A DNA stretch of 29,178 bases from a virus: the IMG/VR virus record IMGVR_UViG_3300037070_001213, positions 1 to 29,178 of that record, one strand, 5' to 3'. A model generated the notes under the pieces. That model was given only the letters and a program-made list of their open reading frames with translations. It did no database searches and was not told the DNA's origin. A program made the position numbers and the translations under genes. Below, in pieces: positions 5,984-12,892 of the stretch; within the stretch, counting starts at the first letter, position 1, and each line of letters starts with the position of its first letter.

Positions 5984-6480
5984 AAAACATACACAAAACA
6001 GCCTACGTACATCCAACGGCGGTATTGGGTGATTTCGTAACCATTGGTGAAAAATGCTACATCGGGCCGTTGTGCATTATCGGGTATCCTCCCGAATGGA
6101 AAGGCAAGGAGCATAACGATTGCGGCGTAATAATCGGGGCAGGCACAACCATAACAGGACTGGTTACCATTGACAGCGGAGCAATTGCACCCACGACAAT
6201 AGGCGAAAATTGTTATCTTATGAAACATGCACACGTAGGCCATGACGTGGCAATTGGGAACGATGTTACCATTTCATGCGGGGCAAAGATTGGCGGGCAT
6301 GTTGTTTTGCATGATGGTGTAAATGTTGGATTGAATGCCTGCATACATCAAAAGTTATCAATTCCGGCAGGTGTAATGATTGGGATGAACGCGGCAGTTA
6401 CCAAAAAAACGGAGTTGGTTCCTTACACAAAATTGGCGGGTGTACCTGCAAGAATTATAGGAGATAATAATCATGGCTAA
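5980..6480 (+). CDS. LpxA-like left-handed beta-helix acyltransferase
   Basis: A 166-residue hexapeptide-repeat protein. Repeats begin at HPTAVLGDFVTIGEKCYIG (11-29) and continue to the end. The segment HAHVGHDVAIGN (83-94) aligns with the catalytic region of LpxA-type UDP-GlcNAc acyltransferases, placing H88 at the position of E. coli LpxA His125 and H85 at His122. GACIHQ-like NACIHQ and IPAGVMIGMNAAVTK follow, as in the family. It lacks the C-terminal helical domain of full LpxA (262 residues), so an O- or N-acetyltransferase acting on a sugar nucleotide or glycan is more likely than true lipid A synthesis. Lies among glycosyltransferases and overlaps both neighbours. Confidence 0.8.
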   Translation: MKNIHKTAYVHPTAVLGDFVTIGEKCYIGPLCIIGYPPEWKGKEHNDCGVIIGAGTTITGLVTIDSGAIAPTTIGENCYLMKHAHVGHDVAIGNDVTISCGAKIGGHVVLHDGVNVGLNACIHQKLSIPAGVMIGMNAAVTKKTELVPYTKLAGVPARIIGDNNHG

Positions 6481-6847
6481 TGCAAATATTATTTTACAGG
6501 TTGCGGTCACTGGGTTAGAGGGCCTAATTCAAGGCCACAATAATCTTGTTTCTGATATAATAAGAAAGGCGGCAGAAAAGTTTGATTCACATTTAGAGTC
6601 ATACCTAAAAGAAAGTCTAAAGCAGTTTGGGTATGAGTTTGAATCACAAAGCGATTTTTATGAGTTTTGCAAAGCAAGGCTGCATAGAATCGGGTTTGGC
6701 CATAAGTCAAATTATTATGAGCTGTACCTTGATTATAAGGACGCAGAAAATAAAGGACCCTTAGTCGGGTGCTATTCGCATGATATTAGCCTTGATATGC
6801 AGGGAAATAAAATGACAATCACATTCGGGGGAAATAAAAACTTATGA
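6473..6847 (+). CDS. Hypothetical protein, 124 residues
   Basis: Starts MANANIILQVAVTGLEGLIQ. An N-terminal helix is followed by an amphipathic DIIRKAAEKFDSHLESYLKE segment and then a strand-rich, aromatic C-terminal half (KSNYYELYLDYKD, GCYSHDISLDMQGNKMTITF). No recognised domain. Overlaps the LpxA-like gene by 8 bases and the methyltransferase by ATGA, so it belongs to the same translationally coupled cassette. Confidence 0.55.
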   Translation: MANANIILQVAVTGLEGLIQGHNNLVSDIIRKAAEKFDSHLESYLKESLKQFGYEFESQSDFYEFCKARLHRIGFGHKSNYYELYLDYKDAENKGPLVGCYSHDISLDMQGNKMTITFGGNKNL

Positions 6848-7431
6848 CATTTAACGACTGGAGGCAACAATACGACTCAATGACATTTGAGCAACAACAG
6901 GATTACCACGACCATTTAGAGGGGTTGTATCCCGATCAGGCGCACTATGACATTGAGGCGGCTGCCCATGTTATGGCATGGTTAAAACCGCTTACTGTAA
7001 TTGAGGCCGGAGCGTGGAAGGGTAATTTAGCCCAAACTATTTTAAGCGTTGACCCTACTATTTATTCATGGGAGGCTTACGAACTTTGCCCGGCTGCAGT
7101 CCGCAAAACCGTTTGTAAAGATGTACGATTTATTTACAGGGATTTTAACCGCTTCGATTGGTGGAATGTAAAGCCGATTGTTTGCGATTTGTTTCTTGCA
7201 ACTCACTTTATTGAGCATCTTTCCTTTGCCCATTTATCCGAAATGGTTAAGGCAATTAGCGCAAAGCATATTTACTTCGAAGCACCTTTAACCGAAATGG
7301 GGGAGAATTGGAGTGATTTTCATGGTACGCACAAATTGGAAGTTGGATGGAATCGGGTAGCTGAATTGTTGGCTGAAAAAGGATATAAAAAAATTGACAT
7401 TACACACCATTGTAAATTGTTTGAAAGATGA
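6844..7431 (+). CDS. Class I SAM-dependent methyltransferase-like protein
   Basis: A 195-residue protein. Residues 52-61 (VIEAGAWKGN) are motif I, the Gly-rich SAM-binding loop after the first strand; E80 in WEAYEL sits where an acidic residue binds the ribose; D100 in FIYRDFNRFDW marks the adenine-side strand; and DLFLATHFIEHLS (115-127) is the motif IV region with the EHL signature common to small-molecule and sugar methyltransferases. It has no DPPY-type motif, so it is not a typical DNA adenine methyltransferase. The most likely substrate is a sugar or glycan made by the neighbouring enzymes, which is inference from context. Confidence 0.7.
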   Translation: MTFNDWRQQYDSMTFEQQQDYHDHLEGLYPDQAHYDIEAAAHVMAWLKPLTVIEAGAWKGNLAQTILSVDPTIYSWEAYELCPAAVRKTVCKDVRFIYRDFNRFDWWNVKPIVCDLFLATHFIEHLSFAHLSEMVKAISAKHIYFEAPLTEMGENWSDFHGTHKLEVGWNRVAELLAEKGYKKIDITHHCKLFER

Positions 7432-8030
7432 AAATTCTTATTAGTTGCCTTACTTACGGCACACGGCCAACCGATATACTTTACCGAAACATTGCCAAAG
7501 CGGGCTATCCGGCTACGTACATTGATACCAATGTGGAAGGTATTGCCAATGCTCAAAATCAGGCGGTTGATGCTTTTAAAGATGGGGGCTATCATGCTTT
7601 GGGGTTCCTGGCCAATGATATTGAAGAGCCTGAAGGTTGGCTGCGTACAAAACTTGAGGCATTAATAAACTACCCAGAAGCCGGCATTGTCGCAACCCCT
7701 TTGGACTGTACCCGCAACACTTTAACCAATGAACACGTTATAGGGAATTGGTTAATGAGCAAGGCGATAATTGACAAGGTAGGCTACTTCAATGAATCAA
7801 TGTTCCCGTATGGGCCGGTTGATTTGGATTACCTTGAAAGGGCATGGGCGGCTGAATTTAAGACTTATTACGCTTTAAACGCCTTAGCTTCACATACGCA
7901 CCCTCATGCTTCAGGCAATGAATACGGGTATGATAAATCAGAAATGGTTGCAAAGTATTGGGGAATTCATGTTGAAAATGCAGGGGCTTACAGGAATGGA
8001 AGTTTAAGTTATAAAAGGGAACGACAATGA
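7428..8030 (+). CDS. GT2-like (GT-A fold) glycosyltransferase
   Basis: A 200-residue, compact GT-A enzyme. It opens MKILISCLTYGTRP and carries the N-A-Q-N-Q-A segment typical of GT2 enzymes recruiting the donor (about 41-46). LANDIEEPEGWL (61-72) occupies the position of the DxD metal-binding motif, in a degenerate ANDIE form, and IGNWLMSKAIIDKVGYFNE (105-123) followed by YGPVDLDYLERA (128-139) is the acceptor-loop and catalytic-base region. The short length suggests a minimal enzyme. It overlaps the methyltransferase and the small terminase gene by ATGA, tying glycan genes directly to packaging genes. Confidence 0.75.
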   Translation: MKILISCLTYGTRPTDILYRNIAKAGYPATYIDTNVEGIANAQNQAVDAFKDGGYHALGFLANDIEEPEGWLRTKLEALINYPEAGIVATPLDCTRNTLTNEHVIGNWLMSKAIIDKVGYFNESMFPYGPVDLDYLERAWAAEFKTYYALNALASHTHPHASGNEYGYDKSEMVAKYWGIHVENAGAYRNGSLSYKRERQ

Positions 8031-8521
8031 CCGCGAAAATGGAAACATTTTGCCTTGAGTATCTTGTGGACCTGAATGCAACTCAGGCCGCAATAAGGGC
8101 GGGATATAGTCAAGATACGGCATGGAGTACGGGATGGGAAAACCTTAGGAAACCCGAAATCCGCGCACGAATAGCGGAAATGATGGACGCGCGAAGCAAA
8201 CGCACCCTTGTTGATGCTGATTTCGTGGTTAACAATCTTATCGAAGTTTCCCAAAGATGCCTGCAAAAAGTTCCTGTAATGGAATGGAACGGGGAGCTAA
8301 AGGCAATGGCTCAAAAGCAAGATGAAGCGGGTAACGATGTTTGGGAGTTTGATTCGCAGGGCGCAAACAGGGCTTTGGAGCTATTGGGCAAACACTTGAA
8401 AATGTACACAGACAAGGTAGAGGAAAGCGGTAGCAAGGAAATGAGTATAACTGTCAAATATGATAGAAAAGGTAATAACCCTGGCGGAGCCCCACAGCAG
8501 CCAACAGAAAGTACTGAATGA
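8027..8521 (+). CDS. terS: Terminase small subunit
   Basis: A 164-residue protein with the Terminase_2 pattern: MTAKMETFCLEYLVDLNATQAAIRAGYS at the N-terminus (the FCLEYL..NATQAAI.AGYS DNA-binding helix-turn-helix), then a helical oligomerisation region (about 60-125) with NRALELLGKHLKMY and a polar C-terminal tail. It forms a ring that recognises packaging-initiation DNA and stimulates the large subunit. The large-subunit gene starts inside its last 62 bases, a longer overlap than elsewhere in this operon. Confidence 0.9.
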   Translation: MTAKMETFCLEYLVDLNATQAAIRAGYSQDTAWSTGWENLRKPEIRARIAEMMDARSKRTLVDADFVVNNLIEVSQRCLQKVPVMEWNGELKAMAQKQDEAGNDVWEFDSQGANRALELLGKHLKMYTDKVEESGSKEMSITVKYDRKGNNPGGAPQQPTESTE

Positions 8522-9626
8522 GGCTTTGCGCTTCAATGTGCTTTGTTGCGGGCGAAGGTGGGGTAAAAGCGCAATGGCAACCAATCTACTTGCTGAAACA
8601 GCTTTAGACGGCGAACCGGCAGGGTATTTTGCACCTACTTACAAACTATTGGACGGAACTTATAACGAATGTTTAAATGACCTTGCCCCAATAATCAAAC
8701 GGAAAAACGATCACCAATTTATAGAATTGCAAACCGGGGGCAGGATTGAATTTTGGAGCCTTGAAAATGAATTGGCGGGTAGGTCCCGGAAGTATAAGCG
8801 GGCAATATTGGATGAGTGTGCATTTACTAAAGACTTATGGCAAAGGTGGACGGAAGGTATCAGGGCAACATTAACCGATTTAAAAGGGGATGCGTGGTTT
8901 TTGTCAACTCCGCGCGGTAAGAACGATTTTTACCGATTGCACCAACAAGCGAAGGACGGCAGGCCAGGTTGGATGGCATGGCAAATGTCAACGTACACTA
9001 ACCCATGTATTGACCCTTTCGAGATTGACGATGCCCGGCGTGATCTTCCTGCTTTGGCTTTCTCACAGGAATACTTAGCGGAGTTCAACGAAAACATAGC
9101 CAATCCATTCGGGATAGATTTCATTAAGCAATGTACCTACCCATTATCCAACCAACCCGCTATTTGTTACGGGGTGGATGTGGCACGTTCTTTTGACTGG
9201 ACGGTAATTATCGGGCTGGATAAAAATTGTCAGGTTTGCTACTTTGACAGGTTCCAAAGAGATTGGCGCCAAACTACACAGGCAATTTTAAACCTGCCAA
9301 ATGTACCGATTGCCATTGATGGGACTGGTGTAGGCGGTCCGATTGGCGAAGATGTGGGTAGGGTTAAAGATGTGGACATAGTGATATTCACGCAACGGAG
9401 CAAGCAGCAAATGATGGAGGCTTTGGCTTTGGCTATTCAGCAAAGAAAAATTACTTTTCCTGATGGAATAATTACGGATGAATTAAGTAACTTTGAGTAT
9501 GAATATAGCCAATCAGGTGTAAAGTATTCGGCACCATCCGGGCTTCATGATGATGCCGTGTGCGCTTTGGCTTTGGCCTTGACTAAATGGAAGGCGGGCG
9601 GAACGGGTGAGTATAGTTTAATTTAA
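8460..9626 (+). CDS. terL: Terminase large subunit (ATPase and nuclease)
   Basis: A 388-residue, complete protein. ATPase: Walker A GRRWGKS (31-37), Walker B AILDECA with D118 and E119, and coupling motif FLSTPRG (147-153). Nuclease (RNase H-like): D240 in YGVDVARSFDWTV, D287 in AIDGTGVGGP, and the D364-D365 pair in GLHDDAVCALAL. These residues are all intact, so the motor should be functional. It powers DNA packaging into the prohead and cuts the concatemer. The N-terminal ITLAEPHSSQQ fits the family start, supporting the ATG at 8460. The type of genome end (cos, pac) cannot be told from this. Confidence 0.95.
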   Translation: MIEKVITLAEPHSSQQKVLNEALRFNVLCCGRRWGKSAMATNLLAETALDGEPAGYFAPTYKLLDGTYNECLNDLAPIIKRKNDHQFIELQTGGRIEFWSLENELAGRSRKYKRAILDECAFTKDLWQRWTEGIRATLTDLKGDAWFLSTPRGKNDFYRLHQQAKDGRPGWMAWQMSTYTNPCIDPFEIDDARRDLPALAFSQEYLAEFNENIANPFGIDFIKQCTYPLSNQPAICYGVDVARSFDWTVIIGLDKNCQVCYFDRFQRDWRQTTQAILNLPNVPIAIDGTGVGGPIGEDVGRVKDVDIVIFTQRSKQQMMEALALAIQQRKITFPDGIITDELSNFEYEYSQSGVKYSAPSGLHDDAVCALALALTKWKAGGTGEYSLI

Positions 9627-9631
9627 AAAGT

Positions 9632-9811
9632 ATGGGCTTTTTTTCTGACATAGTAAGCGCAGTGGTTAAAACTGCTTTAACTCCAGTGGCAATAGTAAAG
9701 GATGTGGTTGCGGTGGTAAAAGATGAAGAACCGGAAAATACAAAGTCGCTTTTGGATTCAGCAGGCGAAGATTTATCAGACTCTTTAAATAAGCTAACAG
9801 GTCATTTGTAA
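9632..9811 (+). CDS. Small amphipathic protein, 59 residues
   Basis: A short frame I read directly: ATG at 9632, TAA at 9809-9811. It begins MGFFSDIVSAVVKTALTPVA, continues IVKDVVAVVKDEEPENTKS and ends in an acidic DSAGEDLSDSLNKLTGHL. The Val/Ala/Lys amphipathic N-terminal half and acidic tail resemble a group of small proteins that sit after terminase in other phages; none has a known function. Spacing to both neighbours is tight, 5 and 10 bases. Confidence 0.6.
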   Translation: MGFFSDIVSAVVKTALTPVAIVKDVVAVVKDEEPENTKSLLDSAGEDLSDSLNKLTGHL

Positions 9812-9821
9812 AAAATAGAAT

Positions 9822-10022
9822 ATGGAATGGAACGAAGTTGAAAAGGGAAAATTACCAGATGGGTGGGTTTTGACAGCGTGCTTCGATAGTGGAGCAAAAG
9901 AGTACAAGCAAAAAGTAATCGGGGAATTATTCTTATATAATGGGGTAGTTTGCGCGGCATGCGATGAGGGTGTATTTAAAAATGTAACCCATTACGTTGA
10001 CATTGATAAATTTGATTTATGA
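9822..10022 (+). CDS. Hypothetical protein, 66 residues
   Basis: Starts MEWNEVEKGKLPDGWVLTAC; mostly beta (VIGELFLYNGVVCAAC, VTHYVDIDKF). The LP..W.L start and the late VTHY segment faintly recall DUF551-type phage proteins, but the match is too weak to name. The stop overlaps the start of the next gene (ATGA), so it is coupled to the putative chaperone gene. Confidence 0.5.
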   Translation: MEWNEVEKGKLPDGWVLTACFDSGAKEYKQKVIGELFLYNGVVCAACDEGVFKNVTHYVDIDKFDL

Positions 10023-10621
10023 AAACCTGGCAAACAATTACAGTTTCCGAATGGATGCAAGCAATTGAAATTAAGGCTTCCTGCAAAGATGACCTCGAAA
10101 AAGATATTGCTTTTTGCGCCCTGATTTCGGGCAAGACTGAAGAGGAAATTGAAGCACTTGATTGGCGCGACTTTACCGAATTGAAACGGAAAGCTGATGA
10201 AGTTTACACCAAAGTACCCGATAGTACACCTTTATTCAGGTGGGGGAAATACCGCTTTGTTTACGATCCGTTGAAGATTAACGCGGGGCAATATGTTTCA
10301 ATTCAGTACTTTCTGAATGATGGCATTGAAAAGAACCTGCATAACCTTGCTGCCTGCATTGTAAAGCCTTTGGGCTTCTTTAAAAAGTACGATGCAAAGA
10401 AGCATCAGCAATATGCCAATGACCTGAAAAATGCACCATTGGCGGCAATAAGGGGTAGCATGGTTTTTTTTTGCAATCTCTTCCTACACCTAACGCGGGC
10501 AATAACGGAGGAGATAGAGAAGGACCCGAAGATGGTGAACAAAATGGAATTGCTGACCCTTTTGAGAAAAAATTTGGATGGCTTATCCATCTCGAACGGT
10601 TCGCTGATTACCAACGAATGA
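10019..10621 (+). CDS. Putative tail assembly chaperone, zero-frame product
   Basis: A 200-residue protein resembling a family seen in Bacteroidota siphophages: MKTWQTITVSEWMQ, a DLEKDIAFCALISGKTEEEIEAL helix pair, then GQYVSIQYFLND and NLAACIVKPLGFF in the middle. Codons 148-152 cross nine consecutive T residues (10464-10472), a T TTT TTT slippery site allowing a -1 shift into a second frame that stays open to 10734. The zero-frame tail after the site (LFLHLTRAITEEIEKD) also looks like real protein, so both products could be made, as in gpG/gpGT-type chaperones that coat the tape measure. The functional label is inferred from architecture and location. Confidence 0.55.
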   Translation: MKTWQTITVSEWMQAIEIKASCKDDLEKDIAFCALISGKTEEEIEALDWRDFTELKRKADEVYTKVPDSTPLFRWGKYRFVYDPLKINAGQYVSIQYFLNDGIEKNLHNLAACIVKPLGFFKKYDAKKHQQYANDLKNAPLAAIRGSMVFFCNLFLHLTRAITEEIEKDPKMVNKMELLTLLRKNLDGLSISNGSLITNE

Positions 10622-10734
10622 CGTTGAATGATGCAAGTGAACTATCTTGCATTGAATTTATTAACAGCCTGATGTACCTTTCGGGTAAAGCAGATTGGGA
10701 AGTACGAAGGGCAAAGCGGGCAAATATTTATTAA
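10471..10734 (+). CDS. Frameshift extension of the putative tail assembly chaperone
   Basis: This frame is -1 relative to 10019-10621 and its only upstream initiation option is a TTG inside the T-run, so independent initiation is unlikely. If ribosomes slip at 10465-10471 the fusion would be about 238 residues: 151 from the first frame plus these 87. The extension has a polar linker (PNAGNNGGDREGPEDGEQNG) and then a folded helical domain, FGWLIHLERFADYQRM, SCIEFINSLMYLSGKADWE, RRAKRANIY, which resembles a conserved domain found as the C-terminal part or separate neighbour of this family. It ends one base before the next gene. Confidence 0.55.
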   Translation: MQSLPTPNAGNNGGDREGPEDGEQNGIADPFEKKFGWLIHLERFADYQRMTLNDASELSCIEFINSLMYLSGKADWEVRRAKRANIY

Positions 10735-10735
10735 C

Positions 10736-10975
10736 ATGACAATTGAACAGGTCGTTATTTGCAAAGCGTTAGGGAGCGTTAGGTATTCTGCTGGGTCTTT
10801 TGACAAAAGATTTGGCAACAATCTTAGCGGGATAGCGGAGAATGACTCAGCCCGCGAACTAACCAACTCTCAAAATGAATGGATGTTTAGGCTTTTGTAT
10901 AAGTACCGAAATCAACTCCCTGCGCTGTATGAAAGATTTAAAGGCGTACCAGATTGCTCAAAAAAAGATAACTAA
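10736..10975 (+). CDS. Hypothetical protein, 79 residues
   Basis: Starts MTIEQVVICKALGSVRYSAGSF and has a helical core with the segment LTNSQNEWMFRLLYKYRNQLPALYERF. That L..Q..W...L..KYR.Q pattern recurs in small proteins of Bacteroidota and other phages between packaging and tail genes; its role is not established. Starts one base after the chaperone extension and ends two bases before the tail completion gene. Confidence 0.55.
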   Translation: MTIEQVVICKALGSVRYSAGSFDKRFGNNLSGIAENDSARELTNSQNEWMFRLLYKYRNQLPALYERFKGVPDCSKKDN

Positions 10976-10977
10976 CA

Positions 10978-11610
10978 ATGGCACTATCCTTTGCACAAGC
11001 ACAGCAGGCGCTATTAGGTAGCGGCGATTTGGATTCGTTAGGCGATAACCGTAACGACTTAGGGGTAAGCCTTGACCGGACAAATTCGGCTGTAATCAGG
11101 GCGGGTGCAAGGTTTGTAATTGATGCAAGGGATAATTTGCAAAAGGCGGATAAAATTAGTTCGGGGCATCTTGAAAGTAGCATTAAACCTAAGTTGGTTC
11201 AATTCGGGAACGGGGTAACCATCATTGATATTTACGTTGCCAATTATTACAAGTTCGTGGATGCAGGGGTTCAGGGCCTGCGGGGTGGCACTTCAACAAA
11301 AGGGTACAAATTCCGCAAACCAGGTGTAGGCGGTGCAATGTTGGCAAATATTAAAGCATGGGTACAGCATGAAAATATTACCTTTAAAAATACCAAAGTA
11401 GCTGTAACAACCAGGGAAAAGAAAAGGGCAACCCTGAAAGATGCAAGTACCAAAACGGCTTATGTTATTGCAAGGTCAATTAAAAGGAAGGGGTTGAAAC
11501 CGACTAACTTTTGGGCGGATGCTTTGCGGGAATTGGAAAAAGATATTGCCACAGGGGTAGCTACTGCACTCAGAATTGACGTACAGGAAACATTTGGCAG
11601 TTTCAAATAA
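10978..11610 (+). CDS. Putative tail completion / head-tail joining protein
   Basis: A 210-residue protein. An N-terminal helical part includes IRAGARFVIDARDNLQKAD, followed by a beta core with HLESSIKPKLVQFGNGVTII, YYKFVDAGVQGLRGG (the YA.fvdfGt-like strand of gp10/tail-completion proteins), and a C-terminal IARSIKRKGLKPTNFW stretch and helix typical of this group in Bacteroidota phages. Expected to cap the tail tube and join it to the head. The exact subfamily is uncertain; a minor tail role is an alternative. Confidence 0.55.
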   Translation: MALSFAQAQQALLGSGDLDSLGDNRNDLGVSLDRTNSAVIRAGARFVIDARDNLQKADKISSGHLESSIKPKLVQFGNGVTIIDIYVANYYKFVDAGVQGLRGGTSTKGYKFRKPGVGGAMLANIKAWVQHENITFKNTKVAVTTREKKRATLKDASTKTAYVIARSIKRKGLKPTNFWADALRELEKDIATGVATALRIDVQETFGSFK

Positions 11611-11626
11611 AGTATTACTTTTGATG

Positions 11627-11698
11627 CGTGGTGTGGCGCAGCGGTAGCGCGACGGGCTCATAATCCGTAGGTCATTGGTTCGATTCCAATCGCCGCAA
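11627..11698 (+). tRNA. tRNA with anticodon CAT, initiator-like features
   Basis: A 72-base cloverleaf: acceptor CGTGGTG (11627-11633) with CGCCGCA (11691-11697); D-arm GCGC/GCGC; anticodon stem ACGGG/TCCGT with loop CTCATAA (anticodon 11659-11661); variable loop of five; T-arm ATTGG-TTCGATT-CCAAT; A73. CCA is not fully encoded. The acceptor's first pair is C1 against A72, and the anticodon stem has G29-G30-G31, both marks of initiator tRNA, although position 11-24 is C-G as in elongators. It may be fMet-like, elongator Met, or Ile2 if C34 is modified. It sits between tail genes within the late operon. Confidence 0.85.
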
Positions 11699-11700
11699 CA

Positions 11701-11749
11701 GGAGGAGTGAAACGGGTTAACAATCGGGAGATTGCCGGAAGTCGCCTCC
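11701..11749 (+). other. Structured element directly after the tRNA
   Basis: Nested pairing is visible: outer GGAGG (11701-11705) with CCTCC (11745-11749), middle CGG (11713-11715) with CCG (11735-11737), inner CAATC-GGGA-GATTG (11721-11734) with a 4-base loop. It begins two bases after the tRNA 3' end and precedes a terminator. It could be a tRNA-processing partner or a separate small RNA; no known family is recognised. The outer strand GGAGG/CCTCC also contains SD/anti-SD-like sequence. Confidence 0.45.
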
Positions 11750-11758
11750 AATATAATT

Positions 11759-11784
11759 GGCCTCACAGAAATGTGGGGCTTTTT
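11759..11784 (+). terminator. Rho-independent terminator after the tRNA
   Basis: CCTCAC (11761-11766), loop AGAAAT and GTGGGG (11773-11778), extended by G11760-C11779, are followed by TTTTT (11780-11784). It closes the transcript carrying terminase, chaperone and tRNA, so the next gene needs read-through or a new start, consistent with the late motif at 11808. Confidence 0.75.
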
Positions 11785-11807
11785 GCATAACACATTTCCT
11801 GCCTGAC

Positions 11808-11820
11808 CTACTCTTAAAGG
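11808..11820 (+). promoter_or_regulatory. Repeated late-gene upstream element CTACTCTTAAAGG
   Basis: The 13-mer ends one base before the ATG at 11822. An identical copy lies at 21185-21197 and close variants at 17943-17956 and 18576-18588, each shortly upstream of a gene start. TACTCT could be a -10-like box and AAAGG a Shine-Dalgarno-like sequence. Confidence 0.5.
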
Positions 11821-11821
11821 T

Positions 11822-12892
11822 ATGGCTTATGCAATTACCACGGCTCCACCAAATTTAAGCAGCGCACATAATCCGGTTTACTTTACCGTGTTCGATTCGG
11901 TATTACCACAGGATCCGGTAACCTATCCAAACTTCAAATACATTGCGGATGTGTATGTTAATGCGGTATTTATTACACGGCTAAAAGGGTTCCCCGATCC
12001 TGATACCCTTGCTACCCAGTTCGACATTGGCCCGATTATTCGCAGCTATTTAACCAACAACTTCCCAACCGTTGCAGGTTCGGGGCAATACCAACCCTTC
12101 ATTTCAGCTCAGGTAAAGTTTGGTAATGATTGGGATGGCACGACCTACACCAACCTGATAACAGACAGCGAAAGGCAATATTACGATACCTACAAAGCAG
12201 GGCCATACACTTCAACGGTTACCATGGCGCTTAACACCTTCGCAACTGACCGGCCAACAATAGATGCAATTGAAAGTGCATGGTTACCCTGGTTTGCTCA
12301 AAGTTCGGGAACGCTTAATTATACCGAAAACGGGGCGGCCAAATCCATCCCTATAACTTACCCTTCCGGCATTGTGCATATACCTGTTACGGGGCTGGCA
12401 GGTAGTACCGTTGCTATTGTGGTAAGCGGACAAACTAAAACCATAACCTTTGGATGTGAACCGCGATTTCCTAACCGAAAACTTTCTTTCCTGAATAAAT
12501 ACGGTGGCTTTGATACATTCGACTTTACCCTTGTTAGCCGGGAAAGTATTCAGATTGAAAGGAAGTTATTTGAGCAAGCGCCTTTCAGGTTAGGGGTATC
12601 GGGTGCATTAAGTTATGCAACCAATAACGCGTACCATCAGGGCAAAACCGTATTTGCAACAAGGGCAAAGCAGCGGATTAAACTGACATCAAATTGGCTA
12701 ACTGATTCCGCTTTTGAATGGTTGGGGCAATTGGTAACCAGTCCTGAAGTATATTATTCGGATGGCAGTTATTGGATACCGGTACAGGTTACGGCGAACG
12801 AATACCAATACAACACGGCTGCTGCAGATCGGCTTAAATTGTTGGAATTAGATATTGAATTAAGTGGTGATTATAATACGCAATTCAGGTAA
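11822..12892 (+). CDS. Tail structural protein (distal tail / baseplate candidate)
   Basis: A 356-residue, beta-rich, Thr/Tyr/Asn-rich protein. The N-terminus MAYAITTAPPNLSSAHNPVY, then NFKYIADVYVNAVFITRLKG and TQFDIGPIIRSYL, matches a pattern I associate with virion proteins of Bacteroidota siphophages placed next to the tape measure. The middle has short Gly/Ser/Thr strands, and the C-terminus contains paired strands (DSAFEWLGQLVTSPEVYY). No enzymatic motif is visible. The TAA overlaps the following ATG by one base. The precise tail location is inferred. Confidence 0.55.
   Translation: MAYAITTAPPNLSSAHNPVYFTVFDSVLPQDPVTYPNFKYIADVYVNAVFITRLKGFPDPDTLATQFDIGPIIRSYLTNNFPTVAGSGQYQPFISAQVKFGNDWDGTTYTNLITDSERQYYDTYKAGPYTSTVTMALNTFATDRPTIDAIESAWLPWFAQSSGTLNYTENGAAKSIPITYPSGIVHIPVTGLAGSTVAIVVSGQTKTITFGCEPRFPNRKLSFLNKYGGFDTFDFTLVSRESIQIERKLFEQAPFRLGVSGALSYATNNAYHQGKTVFATRAKQRIKLTSNWLTDSAFEWLGQLVTSPEVYYSDGSYWIPVQVTANEYQYNTAAADRLKLLELDIELSGDYNTQFR

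Noticed and set aside
5848-6243. 131-residue minus-strand ORF
   Set aside because: Opposite strand of the LpxA-like gene, rich in Cys/Phe with no coherent domain; a shadow of the hexapeptide repeats.
11476-11793. 105-residue minus-strand ORF across the tRNA and terminator
   Set aside because: It reads antisense to the tRNA and the end of the tail completion gene; the Cys/Arg-rich segment is a common artefact of tRNA antisense translation.
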